Source of the DNA: CAZBUK01 sp964495085
Lineage (GTDB): Bacteria; Bacteroidota; Ignavibacteria; T3Sed10-11
Assembly: GCA_964495085.1 (NCBI GenBank)
Contig: CAZBUK010000059.1
Span: forward strand, 1 to 23,787
Length of the DNA: 23,787 bases
Direction of reading: 5' to 3'
Position 1 is the first letter of the stretch. Each line of letters starts with the position of its first letter. The notes under the pieces are model-generated. The model searched no databases, was not told the origin of the DNA, and was given only the letters and a program-made list of their open reading frames with translations. Position numbers and translations under genes: made by a program. This document shows, piece by piece, positions 13,929 through 22,644 of the stretch.

Positions 13929-16463
13929 ATGCAATGGAGACGATTTGTACTTTGGCAGGGGATCTTGCTGCTGCTGCTGGCGGGTCTACTATCCGCCCAG
14001 ACCAATAATCTGCTGCCCAACGGTTCCTTCGAGAGCGGCGTTCCGTCTCTCTGGACTGCCGAGCAGGGCGGCGGGGCGGTCCTGGCCTGGGCAACCGACC
14101 AGGTTCACTCGGGAACCCGATCGCTGAAAATTGAAAAATCGGGGACTGGTGAAATGTCACGCTGGATATCCCGGAATAATGTTCGTTATTGGGTAACCGA
14201 GATCAGCGCGGGAGTCGACATCAAGGTTGGCGCCTGGATAAAAACCGAAGGGGTAAATACGAACCCGGCAGACGACGATTCCAAGTGGCAGGTGAAATAC
14301 TGGTTTTATGACGATTCCGATGAGCTTATCGGGGGTGTACCTTACGTGCTCGATATAGATCAATCGAACGCATCCACGGACTGGTATGCGGATACCAACG
14401 ACGTAGGAGAGCTGAATTTACCCGTCGCAGCGACGAAGTTGTTGATCTCCGCCGAAGCAGGGCCGAACGCAACGGGAACCGTTTGGTTCGATACGTTCAT
14501 CTTCGTCGGCAGAGACGGCTGGGCAGGTCAGAACTGGAACGGCTTCGTTGATGCCGATGAAGGATGGCAGTACTGGATAGCACCGGGCGGCGGTAATGAC
14601 GGCATGTCATTCTTTCCCGGTTCCGGTGTTACCGATGAGGATGCGCGTACGGGAGATTACTCGCTGAAAATACATGCTCCCGTGGGACGGGAATCGGGTG
14701 AGTTGGTGTGGATCAGCGAGACGGTGCCGATCCCGGCAGGGAGTGAAGGAAAGATGTACGTGCTTAGTGCCTGGGTCCGTACGCAGGACATTCTTCCCGA
14801 TTCTGTTTTTAATTCATCGTATGGGATAGGATTTACCTGGACCTATCATTCGCAGATGTTTGAGGACGGCGGAGGTTGGAACGAAATACTAGGTGAGGAT
14901 TATCGATTTGTATTGACTCAGTCCGAACAGGGATGGACCCGATATCAGGTTGCGTTCTCGATTCCGAATAACGATGTCCAGGCGATCTCGGTCCGTGCCC
15001 GTGCATGGCATGTATTTACCGGTACGGTTTATTTCGACGACTTCTCTCTGTCTCCGCTCGGAGATGTAAATCTCGTGGAAGAATTCGGTTCATTCGAGAG
15101 CGGCATGCCGTCACGATGGCAGGCAGAACAGGGCAGCGATGCGGTACTCACCTGGGCGGAAGGCGAAGGACAGTATGGATCGAATGCTCTGAAGATCGCA
15201 AAAACGGGAACCGGAGAGTCGTCGCGTTGGGTATCCGATAACCACGTTCGATACTGGGTGACGGAAATCGGTTCCGGCGTCGATATCAAAGTCGGCGCGT
15301 ATGTAAAGACGGAGAATGTGAATACCGATCCGCAGAATGACAATGAAAAATGGCAGTTGAAATTTTGGTTCTATGACGATATGGATGAGTTAATCGGCGG
15401 TGTACCGTACGTACTCGATATCGATCAAAGTACAGGTACGCGTGATTGGTATGCCGATACGAACAGTGTCGGCGAGCTCAACCTGCCCGAAGCGGCAAGT
15501 AAACTTCTCATCTCGGCCGAAGCAGGACCGGACGCCACGGGTACCGTATGGTTCGATACGTTCATCTTCGTTGGTCGGGACGGCTGGGCGGGTCAGAATT
15601 GGAATGGATTTGTCGATGCGGATGAAGGCTGGCAATACTGGATTGCTCCCGGCGGCGGCAACGACGGCATGACATTCTTCCCCGGCTCAGGCGTGACGAC
15701 GGAAGAAGCCCGGACGGGTGACTATTCGATGAAAATTAATGCACCGGTCGGCCGGGAACTTGGCGAGCTGGTTTGGATAAGTGAAACCGTTCCTATTCCG
15801 GAAGGAAGCGAAGGAAAACAGTACGTGATCACGACCTGGGTACGCACTCAGGATGTTATCCCGGATTCCATCTTTAACTCCTCATACTCGATCGGTCTAA
15901 CCTGGACATGGCACTCACAAATGTTCGAGGACGGAGGAGGATGGAACGAGATCTCAGGAGAAGATTACAGGTTCTATAGTACGCAGCCAGAGCAGGGTTG
16001 GACTAAATATAGCGCAATCATGACCGTGCCGAATAACGAGGTGCGGGCAGTCTCTATACGTCCTCGTTCCTGGCATGTATGGACCGGCACAGCCTACTAT
16101 GACGACTTCTCCATTTACGAGATTACTGATATCGAAGTCTCGGTTCCTCGCGGGACGGATCCTCCGAACGGAGACGGGATAGCGGCGGCATACAGGCTCG
16201 AACAGAATTATCCGAATCCGTTCAATCCCGTCACGAATATCGAATACTTCGTACCGACTGAAGGCAAGGTGCGACTGGAGATCTACAACCTCCTCGGCCA
16301 GAAAGTGAGAACCCTTGTCAACGAGGTACGGGGAACGGGTTCGCATACCGCTGTCTGGAATGCTACGGATGAAACCGGAGCCTCGGTCGCAAGCGGCGTG
16401 TACATCTATCGCCTCCAGATAGGGTCGGCAACGTTGACGAAAAAAATGGTGTTGATCAGATGA
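13929..16463 (+). CDS. Secreted protein with duplicated beta-sandwich-like unit and C-terminal sorting domain
   Basis: An 844-residue exported protein. Residues 1-23 form a signal peptide (FVLWQGILLLLLAGLLSAQ). Residues 32-386 and 387 to about 735 are two copies of the same unit, offset by exactly 355 residues (1065 bp). Each copy opens with GSFESGxPSxWxAEQG and contains RYWVTEI, DELIGGVPYVLDIDQS, ATGTVWFDTFIFVGRDGW and HSQMFEDGGGWNEI. The aromatic-rich pattern with repeated YFDDFS-type endings resembles carbohydrate-binding, galactose-binding-like modules, but no catalytic signature is visible. A C-terminal type IX-like sorting domain follows, with YRLEQNYPNPFNPVTNIEY and VYIYRLQIGSATLTKKMVLIR. 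It is probably cell-surface or secreted and is controlled with the LacI-type gene. Specific function unknown. Confidence 0.85.
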   Translation: MQWRRFVLWQGILLLLLAGLLSAQTNNLLPNGSFESGVPSLWTAEQGGGAVLAWATDQVHSGTRSLKIEKSGTGEMSRWISRNNVRYWVTEISAGVDIKVGAWIKTEGVNTNPADDDSKWQVKYWFYDDSDELIGGVPYVLDIDQSNASTDWYADTNDVGELNLPVAATKLLISAEAGPNATGTVWFDTFIFVGRDGWAGQNWNGFVDADEGWQYWIAPGGGNDGMSFFPGSGVTDEDARTGDYSLKIHAPVGRESGELVWISETVPIPAGSEGKMYVLSAWVRTQDILPDSVFNSSYGIGFTWTYHSQMFEDGGGWNEILGEDYRFVLTQSEQGWTRYQVAFSIPNNDVQAISVRARAWHVFTGTVYFDDFSLSPLGDVNLVEEFGSFESGMPSRWQAEQGSDAVLTWAEGEGQYGSNALKIAKTGTGESSRWVSDNHVRYWVTEIGSGVDIKVGAYVKTENVNTDPQNDNEKWQLKFWFYDDMDELIGGVPYVLDIDQSTGTRDWYADTNSVGELNLPEAASKLLISAEAGPDATGTVWFDTFIFVGRDGWAGQNWNGFVDADEGWQYWIAPGGGNDGMTFFPGSGVTTEEARTGDYSMKINAPVGRELGELVWISETVPIPEGSEGKQYVITTWVRTQDVIPDSIFNSSYSIGLTWTWHSQMFEDGGGWNEISGEDYRFYSTQPEQGWTKYSAIMTVPNNEVRAVSIRPRSWHVWTGTAYYDDFSIYEITDIEVSVPRGTDPPNGDGIAAAYRLEQNYPNPFNPVTNIEYFVPTEGKVRLEIYNLLGQKVRTLVNEVRGTGSHTAVWNATDETGASVASGVYIYRLQIGSATLTKKMVLIR

Positions 16464-16517
16464 GCACCAAATGTCCGAATAGTAGATAAGTATCATATGA
16501 CCTAAGACGCACAGTAC

Positions 16518-16540
16518 TTCCGGGGCGGTAACTCCCGGAA
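16518..16540 (+). other. First hairpin in the gap before the receptor gene
   Basis: TTCCGGG (16518-16524) pairs with CCCGGAA (16534-16540) around a 9-nt loop GCGGTAACT. It is the first of two hairpins whose loops both contain CGGTAAC. Confidence 0.55.
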
Positions 16541-16557
16541 ATCATCTGTATAAATAT

Positions 16558-16597
16558 CGGAGCGGCCGCGGTAACGTCCCCCGGTCCGGCCGCTCCG
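16558..16597 (+). terminator. Strong GC-rich hairpin, possible attenuator
   Basis: CGGAGCGGCCG (16558-16568) pairs perfectly with CGGCCGCTCCG (16587-16597), an 11-bp stem around an 18-nt loop, followed by GTATTTCTCTT. The trailing U content is modest, so it may be a weak terminator, an attenuator or a 3'-end stabiliser that sets a different expression level for the secreted protein and the receptor. Confidence 0.5.
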
Positions 16598-16661
16598 GTA
16601 TTTCTCTTGTACTACCCGGTTTGATCGGTATGCCTCAACTCCCAATTCAGCGGTGTCTACT

Positions 16662-19304
16662 ATGTCCCCACAAATTCTGCATCTGATCCGGTGGATCGCC
16701 GCTCCGGCAGTCCTCATTCTGCTTTCGGCACAATTGTCCGCACAGACGGCGGGGAAAATTTCAGGGAAGATCCACGATGCCTCGACGAAGGAACCACTCA
16801 TCGGTGCCAATGTCATCATCGAAGGGACTGTGCTCGGAGCCGCGACGAACCTGAACGGACATTATGATATCCTGAACGTTCCGCCGGGGATCTATACGCT
16901 CCGCGCATCGATGATCGGCTATACCCCCGTCAGCGTTGTCGAAGCGAGGGTGTCGATCGGCCTGACGACCGAGATCAATTTCGAACTCTCCGAAGCCGCG
17001 ATAGAACTCGGCGAGGAGGTGGTGATCGTTGCCGAACGCCCGCTAATCCAGCGCGACATAACTGCAACTTCCACACGCATCAACTCCGATGAAATCCGCG
17101 TCCTGCCGGTCGAGGACGTTCAATCGCTTGTAAATTTACAGGCGGGAGTGGTCGACGGACATTTCCGGGGCGGCCGTATCGGCGAGGTGCTCTATATGAT
17201 CGACGGCATTCCCGTTACAGACGTGTATACGGGGGGAGCGGGAATGATGCTGGAAACGAATGCGATCCAGGAGCTTGAAGTCATAAGCGGTACGTTCAAC
17301 GCGGAGTACGGACAGGCGATGTCGGGCGTCGTGAATCAGGTGACGCGCGACGGAGGCAGGAGTCTCGAAGGGGAATTCTCCTTTTATTCCGGCGATTATA
17401 TCACGCGCAACGACGGGCTCTTTATGCACCTCGGTAAACTCGATCCGTCTCGGACTTACGATGCACAGGCGAGTCTCAGCGGCCCGGTGAAACTGGTACC
17501 GGACGTGTACTTCATCGTTACCGGACGCGCGTATTCGACTGACGGCCACCTCTACGGAAGACGCATCTTTTCTCCCACCGATTCATCGAACTTCAGCGCA
17601 AACAATCCGGCGGACTGGTACGTTGAGTCCTCGGGCGACGGTTCATACGTGTCGATGAACTCCGAAGAGCGCGCATCCGTCATGTCGAAACTTACCGCCA
17701 GGCTCTTCGGCTCGAACAAGGTGGACGTTCAATACGTTCACCAGAGACGCGACTACAAGAACTACGATCACCGGTATAAATACAATCCCGACGGATCGTA
17801 TAATAATTTCAACCGGAGCAACCTGGTTAATCTCAGCTACACGCTTGTCTTCAGTCCGTCGACATACTCGGTTATACGGGCGGCATGGTTCAGCAACCGG
17901 GAAAACTCGTACATCTACGAGGATCCGCGCGATCCGCGATTCCCCGATTACAGGAAAAAACTTGCAACGAGCGGGCCCGCTTTTTACACGGGCGGCGCCG
18001 AAGATCTGCACTCGAACCGCGAGACCCGGTACCTCACCCTGAAGACGGAATTCACAAGCCAGATCACACAGCACCATCAGATCAGGAGCGGTTTCGAATT
18101 ACGAAACCACCGGATATGGCTGAACAACTTCGGAATCCGCAACGACGAGTCCACGCGTTTCCAGCCGGAACCCGTCTACTTCGGACGCTCGCATTTTGCA
18201 GATACGATTCTCCGGCCGCGTGAGATATCGGCGTTTATTCAGGATAAAATGGAGTACGATGAGGTTATAGTCAATATCGGACTGCGGTTCGACTATTTTC
18301 ATCCGAATGCCGATGTATTGAGCGAGCAGCTTCGTCTTGGAAGGGATAAAATTACGGGACCAGCAGAACCGGAATATCAGTTCAGTCCGCGGTTCGGCAT
18401 TGCATATCCGATCAGCGACCGGGGAGTGATGTATGTCGCGTACGGACATTTTTTCCAGATTCCGCTTTTCGACCTGATGTACCTGAATCCCGAGTACAAT
18501 CTGAACGCCACCGATGCGTTCCAGGTCGGGAATCCGGGCTTGAAGTCGCAGCGAACGGTCCAGTATGAAATAGGTTTGCAACAGCAATTGACGAACGATA
18601 TCGGTCTCTATGTAAGCGGTTACTATAAAGACATGCGGAATCTGATTGGAACGGAAATTTTCGATATCGGCAACGGGAATAAATATTCCCAGTATGTCAA
18701 CCGGGATTACGGCAATACGCGGGGGATAATCGTCTCGTTCAAAAAGAGACACTCGTACGGATATTCCGCGACGATCGATTATACGTTTCAGATCGCCCGC
18801 GGCAACGCATCGGATCCGAACGACGTCTTCCTGGATAATATAACCGATCCGCCGAGGGAGAGTCAGAAGCAGCTGGTTCCGCTCGACTGGGACCGGCGCC
18901 ACTCGATCAATTTCTCCGGAACAGCCGGCGATCCCCGCAATCTCAGCGTTACCGTCCTCGGTTCGTTATACAGCGGGCTCCCCTATACGCCCTCGCTGTT
19001 CGGTTCGCGTCTGAGCAACATGAACAGCGAAACCCGCCCCTGGATCTTCAATGTCGATCTGTATTTCACGAAGAGCTTCGATATCGCAGGAATTCCGGTC
19101 GGCTTATTCGTGAAGATCTACAATCTGTTCGACCGAAGGAACGAATTGCAGATTTACAGCGACAGCGGACGCGCGAATTACAGCATCGAGCAGCAGTACT
19201 CGTCGCCGCCGCGAGGGATCAATACCGTCGCCGAGTATTACACGCGCCCCGACTATTATTCCGCGCCGCGACAGATCATCGCAGGCTTCTCATTGAGCTT
19301 CTAA
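16662..19304 (+). CDS. TonB-dependent outer-membrane receptor
   Basis: An 880-residue outer-membrane transporter energised by TonB-ExbBD. A signal peptide ends in LLSAQLSAQ (near residue 28). A carboxypeptidase-regulatory-like domain follows (about 30-115; GKISGKIHDASTKEPLIGANVIIEG and NLNGHYDILNVPPGIYTLRASMIGY). Then a possible TonB box (EEVVIVAERP), a plug (LVNLQAGVVDG, VLYMIDGIPVTDVYTGGAG, NAIQELEVISGTFNAEYGQAMSGVVN) and a long beta-barrel closing with IIAGFSLSF, the expected terminal aromatic. It is shorter than classical SusC proteins and no SusD gene lies beside it. The ATG at 16662 is preferred; a GTG at 16653 in frame is possible, and neither has a clear Shine-Dalgarno. The gap to the next gene is only 20 bp. 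The substrate is not evident. Confidence 0.93.
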   Translation: MSPQILHLIRWIAAPAVLILLSAQLSAQTAGKISGKIHDASTKEPLIGANVIIEGTVLGAATNLNGHYDILNVPPGIYTLRASMIGYTPVSVVEARVSIGLTTEINFELSEAAIELGEEVVIVAERPLIQRDITATSTRINSDEIRVLPVEDVQSLVNLQAGVVDGHFRGGRIGEVLYMIDGIPVTDVYTGGAGMMLETNAIQELEVISGTFNAEYGQAMSGVVNQVTRDGGRSLEGEFSFYSGDYITRNDGLFMHLGKLDPSRTYDAQASLSGPVKLVPDVYFIVTGRAYSTDGHLYGRRIFSPTDSSNFSANNPADWYVESSGDGSYVSMNSEERASVMSKLTARLFGSNKVDVQYVHQRRDYKNYDHRYKYNPDGSYNNFNRSNLVNLSYTLVFSPSTYSVIRAAWFSNRENSYIYEDPRDPRFPDYRKKLATSGPAFYTGGAEDLHSNRETRYLTLKTEFTSQITQHHQIRSGFELRNHRIWLNNFGIRNDESTRFQPEPVYFGRSHFADTILRPREISAFIQDKMEYDEVIVNIGLRFDYFHPNADVLSEQLRLGRDKITGPAEPEYQFSPRFGIAYPISDRGVMYVAYGHFFQIPLFDLMYLNPEYNLNATDAFQVGNPGLKSQRTVQYEIGLQQQLTNDIGLYVSGYYKDMRNLIGTEIFDIGNGNKYSQYVNRDYGNTRGIIVSFKKRHSYGYSATIDYTFQIARGNASDPNDVFLDNITDPPRESQKQLVPLDWDRRHSINFSGTAGDPRNLSVTVLGSLYSGLPYTPSLFGSRLSNMNSETRPWIFNVDLYFTKSFDIAGIPVGLFVKIYNLFDRRNELQIYSDSGRANYSIEQQYSSPPRGINTVAEYYTRPDYYSAPRQIIAGFSLSF

Positions 19305-19324
19305 CTATCTGGTGAGCATGTACT

Positions 19325-22300
19325 ATGCGAGCTTTACGGCAGTTTCGAAAACTCATCTCACTTCCGGTGATAACGGTTCCATTCCTTCTCCTCTCAGCGG
19401 GATTTCTCGATGCTCAAATTCCCGATCGTCTGATTCCCGACCGGTATATCGACCCGAACAAGGGGAACATCATATACACCAAAAAAGGAATTATGGACGG
19501 TAATCTCGTCCGGACCCTTTTTCTGAACCACGGCGAAATCGCGCTCTGGCCGGACAGTCCTTCGGGCGAATGGCCCAAAGGAACCGGACAGCAATACATC
19601 GACGGTGTTGCCGTTATCGTCCAGGCGAAAGTTCCCCGGGAGCACCCGCACAACCAGGAAGGGAGGGACATTTTTCCCCTTCAGACCAATTACCGGGAAT
19701 TCATCCGGAAAGATCCGGTCACGGGTATTCCCTGGGGATGGGCTCCTCTACCGGGTTACGCCAATCAGAACCAGCTTGAGCCTGCGCTGAGTAATAATCC
19801 GCGCACATGGCCGTCCACCTGGCCCGACCGTTCGGCGGATTGGGACGGACTCTGGAACGGTTACTTCGGACGCGGTATCTTCAACGCGCAACTGGAGACC
19901 TATTTTCGGATCGACGATTCCCAGGATAAACAGTACAACTATCTTCCCGATCCCGACGATCCCGAACGCGGCGGACTCGGGATGCAGGTAGCGGTACGCG
20001 GCCTCCAGTGGAATAACGTGCTTGCCCAGGACGTCATCTTCTGGCTGTATGAGATCACCAACGTCGGAAAAACCGATTATGAGGAGGCGTTGTTCGCACA
20101 GTATGTCGATTGGGGAATCGGCGGGACGGAAGATTCTCACGACGATGCAGGGGCATGGGATAAAGAGCTCGATATCGCGTACGCATGGGATCTCGACGGA
20201 CGCGGATTACAGGGAGGAGTCCCCTGGGGTCCGGTGGGCGTGGCCGGATATTCATTTCTCGAAAGTCCGGGCCTGTTGAACGGACTGGATAACGATTGGG
20301 ACGGCATCGTCGACGAATCGCGATACAACGATGCGGGCATGCTCATCGAAGGCAGAGAAAATATCATCGCCTACATGGAAGCGAACTACGATATGGAGCG
20401 GTTCTTCAGATTTTATAATAAAGAGAGCTACGACGAAATTGCCGCGGTACAGCAGGAGTATTGGTGGACGGGCGACGAGAATGCAAACTGGCGGGGTTTT
20501 ACCGATCTGAACGGAAACGGAATCTGGGACAACGGCGAACCGCTTAACGACGATGTCGGCAGCGATGGGCTCAGCCCGTTCGACGAAGGCTATGTGGGTC
20601 CGACCCCGGACGGAACTCAGGGAAACGGCCGTCCCGACCAGGGTGAACCGAATTTCGGTATTCTCGATCCCTTTGAATCGAACCAGATAGGACTTACCGG
20701 TTTTGCGATCTTCCCGGTTCATTTTTATGAGCTCATCAACGACGACCAGAACTGGAACGTTCTATCGAATCCGATCGATTGGGAAAGGCCGATCGAACAG
20801 CTCGTCGATGTGAATTTAGGCATGTATTTTTCTGCGGGCGCCAGAGGAGAGGGCAATCTCGGAGGAACCCTCTTCCCGATGCCCTCGCTGCATACCGAGC
20901 GTTTTTCCATGGCGCTCCTATTCGGGATGAACCGGGAAGATCTCTTCCGCCGTACGAGGACCATTCGCCAGATATATAACGCGGGGTATCGCTTCGCCGA
21001 ACCTCCGGATAAGCCAACGATAACCGCGGTCCCGGGGGACGGGAAGGTGACGCTGTATTGGGATGAGGTCGCCGAAGCCTCGTTCGACCGGTTCCTCCAG
21101 GTACACGATTTCGAGGGCTATAAAGTTTACCGGAGTACCGAACCGAGTTTCCTCGAAAACATGGTCATCACTGATGCGTACGGTGCGCCGATCTACCGCC
21201 AACCGATCGCACAATTCGATTTGAAGAACGGAATTCACGGACTGCACCCTATCGACATCCAGGGAGTGAAATACAACCTCGGAGAAGATACGGGACTGCA
21301 ACACACCTTCGTGGATACGGATGTACAAAACGGTCAGAAATACTATTACGCGGTTGTGTCGTACGATTACGGGTTTATCACTATGACGCGTACCGGCGAG
21401 ATGGAAGGGATTCCTCCATCCGAATGTACCGCCATTATCGACGTCGACGTCAGCGGGAACGTGCGGACCGACATAAACACGGCGGTTGTGATTCCGCGTC
21501 CCCCCGCGGCCGGGTATACTCCCCCCCAGCTTGACGGCGGCATACTTCACGACGGACCGGGGACCGGACGGATCGAGATTACCATACTCAACCCGAACGA
21601 GATCATCGAGGGCAACGCGTATCGGGTGACGTTTAAGAACCACTCGGCGTTTCAGAACAATCCGGACGTGTTGTATTCTTTTTACGACATAACCAAGGAT
21701 ACGATCCTGGTCGAAGATCGTCCGGTCGTTACGGATGGGGAAGAGACTCCGATCGTCGACGGCTTGATCGGGTATATTTATAACGAACCGGCGGTCGTTA
21801 TCGATCAGTCGAAAACCGGCTGGACGGCGGGGAACAGCAATGTCGCAATGGACGTGAATCTCTCTCCGCGGTATACCGCGCTGAATGTCAGATACCCGGC
21901 AGATTTCGAGCTTAGATTTTACGATGAAATCGTAGATACGTCTCTTCGTGCGTTCGCGTTTCCGTTCCTGCCCCCCGCAACGCCGGTGAAGTTTACCGTG
22001 TGGAATGTGACAGAGGATAAAAAGGTGGACTTCTTTTTCTTCGGTGCGAATCCTCCTGAGTTCACCCCGGGCGATAGTCTTGTGATCGTCTATGGAGACA
22101 GCCTCGGCGCTCCGCCCGCTTCGGGGAGATATCGAACGGCTTGGCGGTTGAAGATGGATTCTGCTGCAGTCAACGGCGGCGAACCGATTCTTCCCGCACC
22201 CGGTGATGTATTCAGCATCTCTACGACGAAACCCTTCCGGACGGGCGATATTTTCCAGTTCTATCTGAAAGCGCCCGCGGAGGACCGATTGCAGGCAAAA

Positions 22301-22621
22301 TCGGATCTGGACAAAATATCGGTGGTACCGAATCCTTACCTCGGTGCGGCGTCCTGGGAGGAAGTGCTCAGGTTCAGGACGGGCAGAGGCGAGAGGAAAA
22401 TTTATTTCATTAACCTTCCGCGCCGATGTACGATACGAATATACAGCGTGAGCGGTCATCATGTGCAAACGCTCGATCACGACTCCGCGATCGACGACGG
22501 GCAAATTTCATGGAATCTCCTGTCGAAAGACGGCATGGATATCGCTTATGGAGTCTATATTTACCACGTCGATGCGCCGGGCATTGGAGAAAAAATAGGC
22601 CGGCTTGCGGTTATCAAATGA
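19325..22621 (+). CDS. Large secreted multidomain protein with FnIII-like and C-terminal sorting domains
   Basis: A 1098-residue exported protein encoded directly after the receptor. The signal peptide ends near LLLSAGFLDA (residues 21-30). Two calcium-loop-like segments are seen: DNDWDGIVDE (about residue 320) and DLNGNGIWDNGE (about residue 393). A fibronectin-III-like domain starts about residue 560 (KPTITAVPGDGKVTLYWDEV ... FEGYKVYRSTEP). The C-terminus has VVPNPYLGAASWEE and VYIYHVDAPGIGEKIGRLAVIK, a type IX-like sorting domain. The first half is rich in Trp, Asp and Asn and has no enzyme motif I recognise. Its place next to a SusD-less receptor suggests a surface binding partner or processing factor. 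The ATG at 19325 has only a weak Shine-Dalgarno. Its stop overlaps an ATG (ATGA) at 22618, close to the downstream PorV-like gene. Confidence 0.83.
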   Translation: MRALRQFRKLISLPVITVPFLLLSAGFLDAQIPDRLIPDRYIDPNKGNIIYTKKGIMDGNLVRTLFLNHGEIALWPDSPSGEWPKGTGQQYIDGVAVIVQAKVPREHPHNQEGRDIFPLQTNYREFIRKDPVTGIPWGWAPLPGYANQNQLEPALSNNPRTWPSTWPDRSADWDGLWNGYFGRGIFNAQLETYFRIDDSQDKQYNYLPDPDDPERGGLGMQVAVRGLQWNNVLAQDVIFWLYEITNVGKTDYEEALFAQYVDWGIGGTEDSHDDAGAWDKELDIAYAWDLDGRGLQGGVPWGPVGVAGYSFLESPGLLNGLDNDWDGIVDESRYNDAGMLIEGRENIIAYMEANYDMERFFRFYNKESYDEIAAVQQEYWWTGDENANWRGFTDLNGNGIWDNGEPLNDDVGSDGLSPFDEGYVGPTPDGTQGNGRPDQGEPNFGILDPFESNQIGLTGFAIFPVHFYELINDDQNWNVLSNPIDWERPIEQLVDVNLGMYFSAGARGEGNLGGTLFPMPSLHTERFSMALLFGMNREDLFRRTRTIRQIYNAGYRFAEPPDKPTITAVPGDGKVTLYWDEVAEASFDRFLQVHDFEGYKVYRSTEPSFLENMVITDAYGAPIYRQPIAQFDLKNGIHGLHPIDIQGVKYNLGEDTGLQHTFVDTDVQNGQKYYYAVVSYDYGFITMTRTGEMEGIPPSECTAIIDVDVSGNVRTDINTAVVIPRPPAAGYTPPQLDGGILHDGPGTGRIEITILNPNEIIEGNAYRVTFKNHSAFQNNPDVLYSFYDITKDTILVEDRPVVTDGEETPIVDGLIGYIYNEPAVVIDQSKTGWTAGNSNVAMDVNLSPRYTALNVRYPADFELRFYDEIVDTSLRAFAFPFLPPATPVKFTVWNVTEDKKVDFFFFGANPPEFTPGDSLVIVYGDSLGAPPASGRYRTAWRLKMDSAAVNGGEPILPAPGDVFSISTTKPFRTGDIFQFYLKAPAEDRLQAKSDLDKISVVPNPYLGAASWEEVLRFRTGRGERKIYFINLPRRCTIRIYSVSGHHVQTLDHDSAIDDGQISWNLLSKDGMDIAYGVYIYHVDAPGIGEKIGRLAVIK

Positions 22622-22627
22622 GACGCC

Positions 22628-22635
22628 GGAGGAGG
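22628..22635 (+). promoter_or_regulatory. Ribosome binding site favouring the GTG start at 22645
   Basis: GGAGGAGG lies 9 nt before the GTG at 22645. The alternative ATG at 22618, which overlaps the upstream stop, would add a nine-residue Arg-rich stretch before the signal peptide and has no such site. Confidence 0.65.
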
Positions 22636-22644
22636 AATACCATT

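Noticed and set aside
16653..16661. GTG start for the receptor three codons earlier
   Set aside because: It is possible, but no ribosome binding site favours it; the ATG at 16662 gives an equally good signal peptide, so I kept the ATG.
20918..22504. 528-residue open frame on the minus strand
   Set aside because: It lies opposite the large secreted protein gene, whose frame shows clear domains; the antisense product is Arg/Val/His-rich without motifs, a by-product of codon bias.
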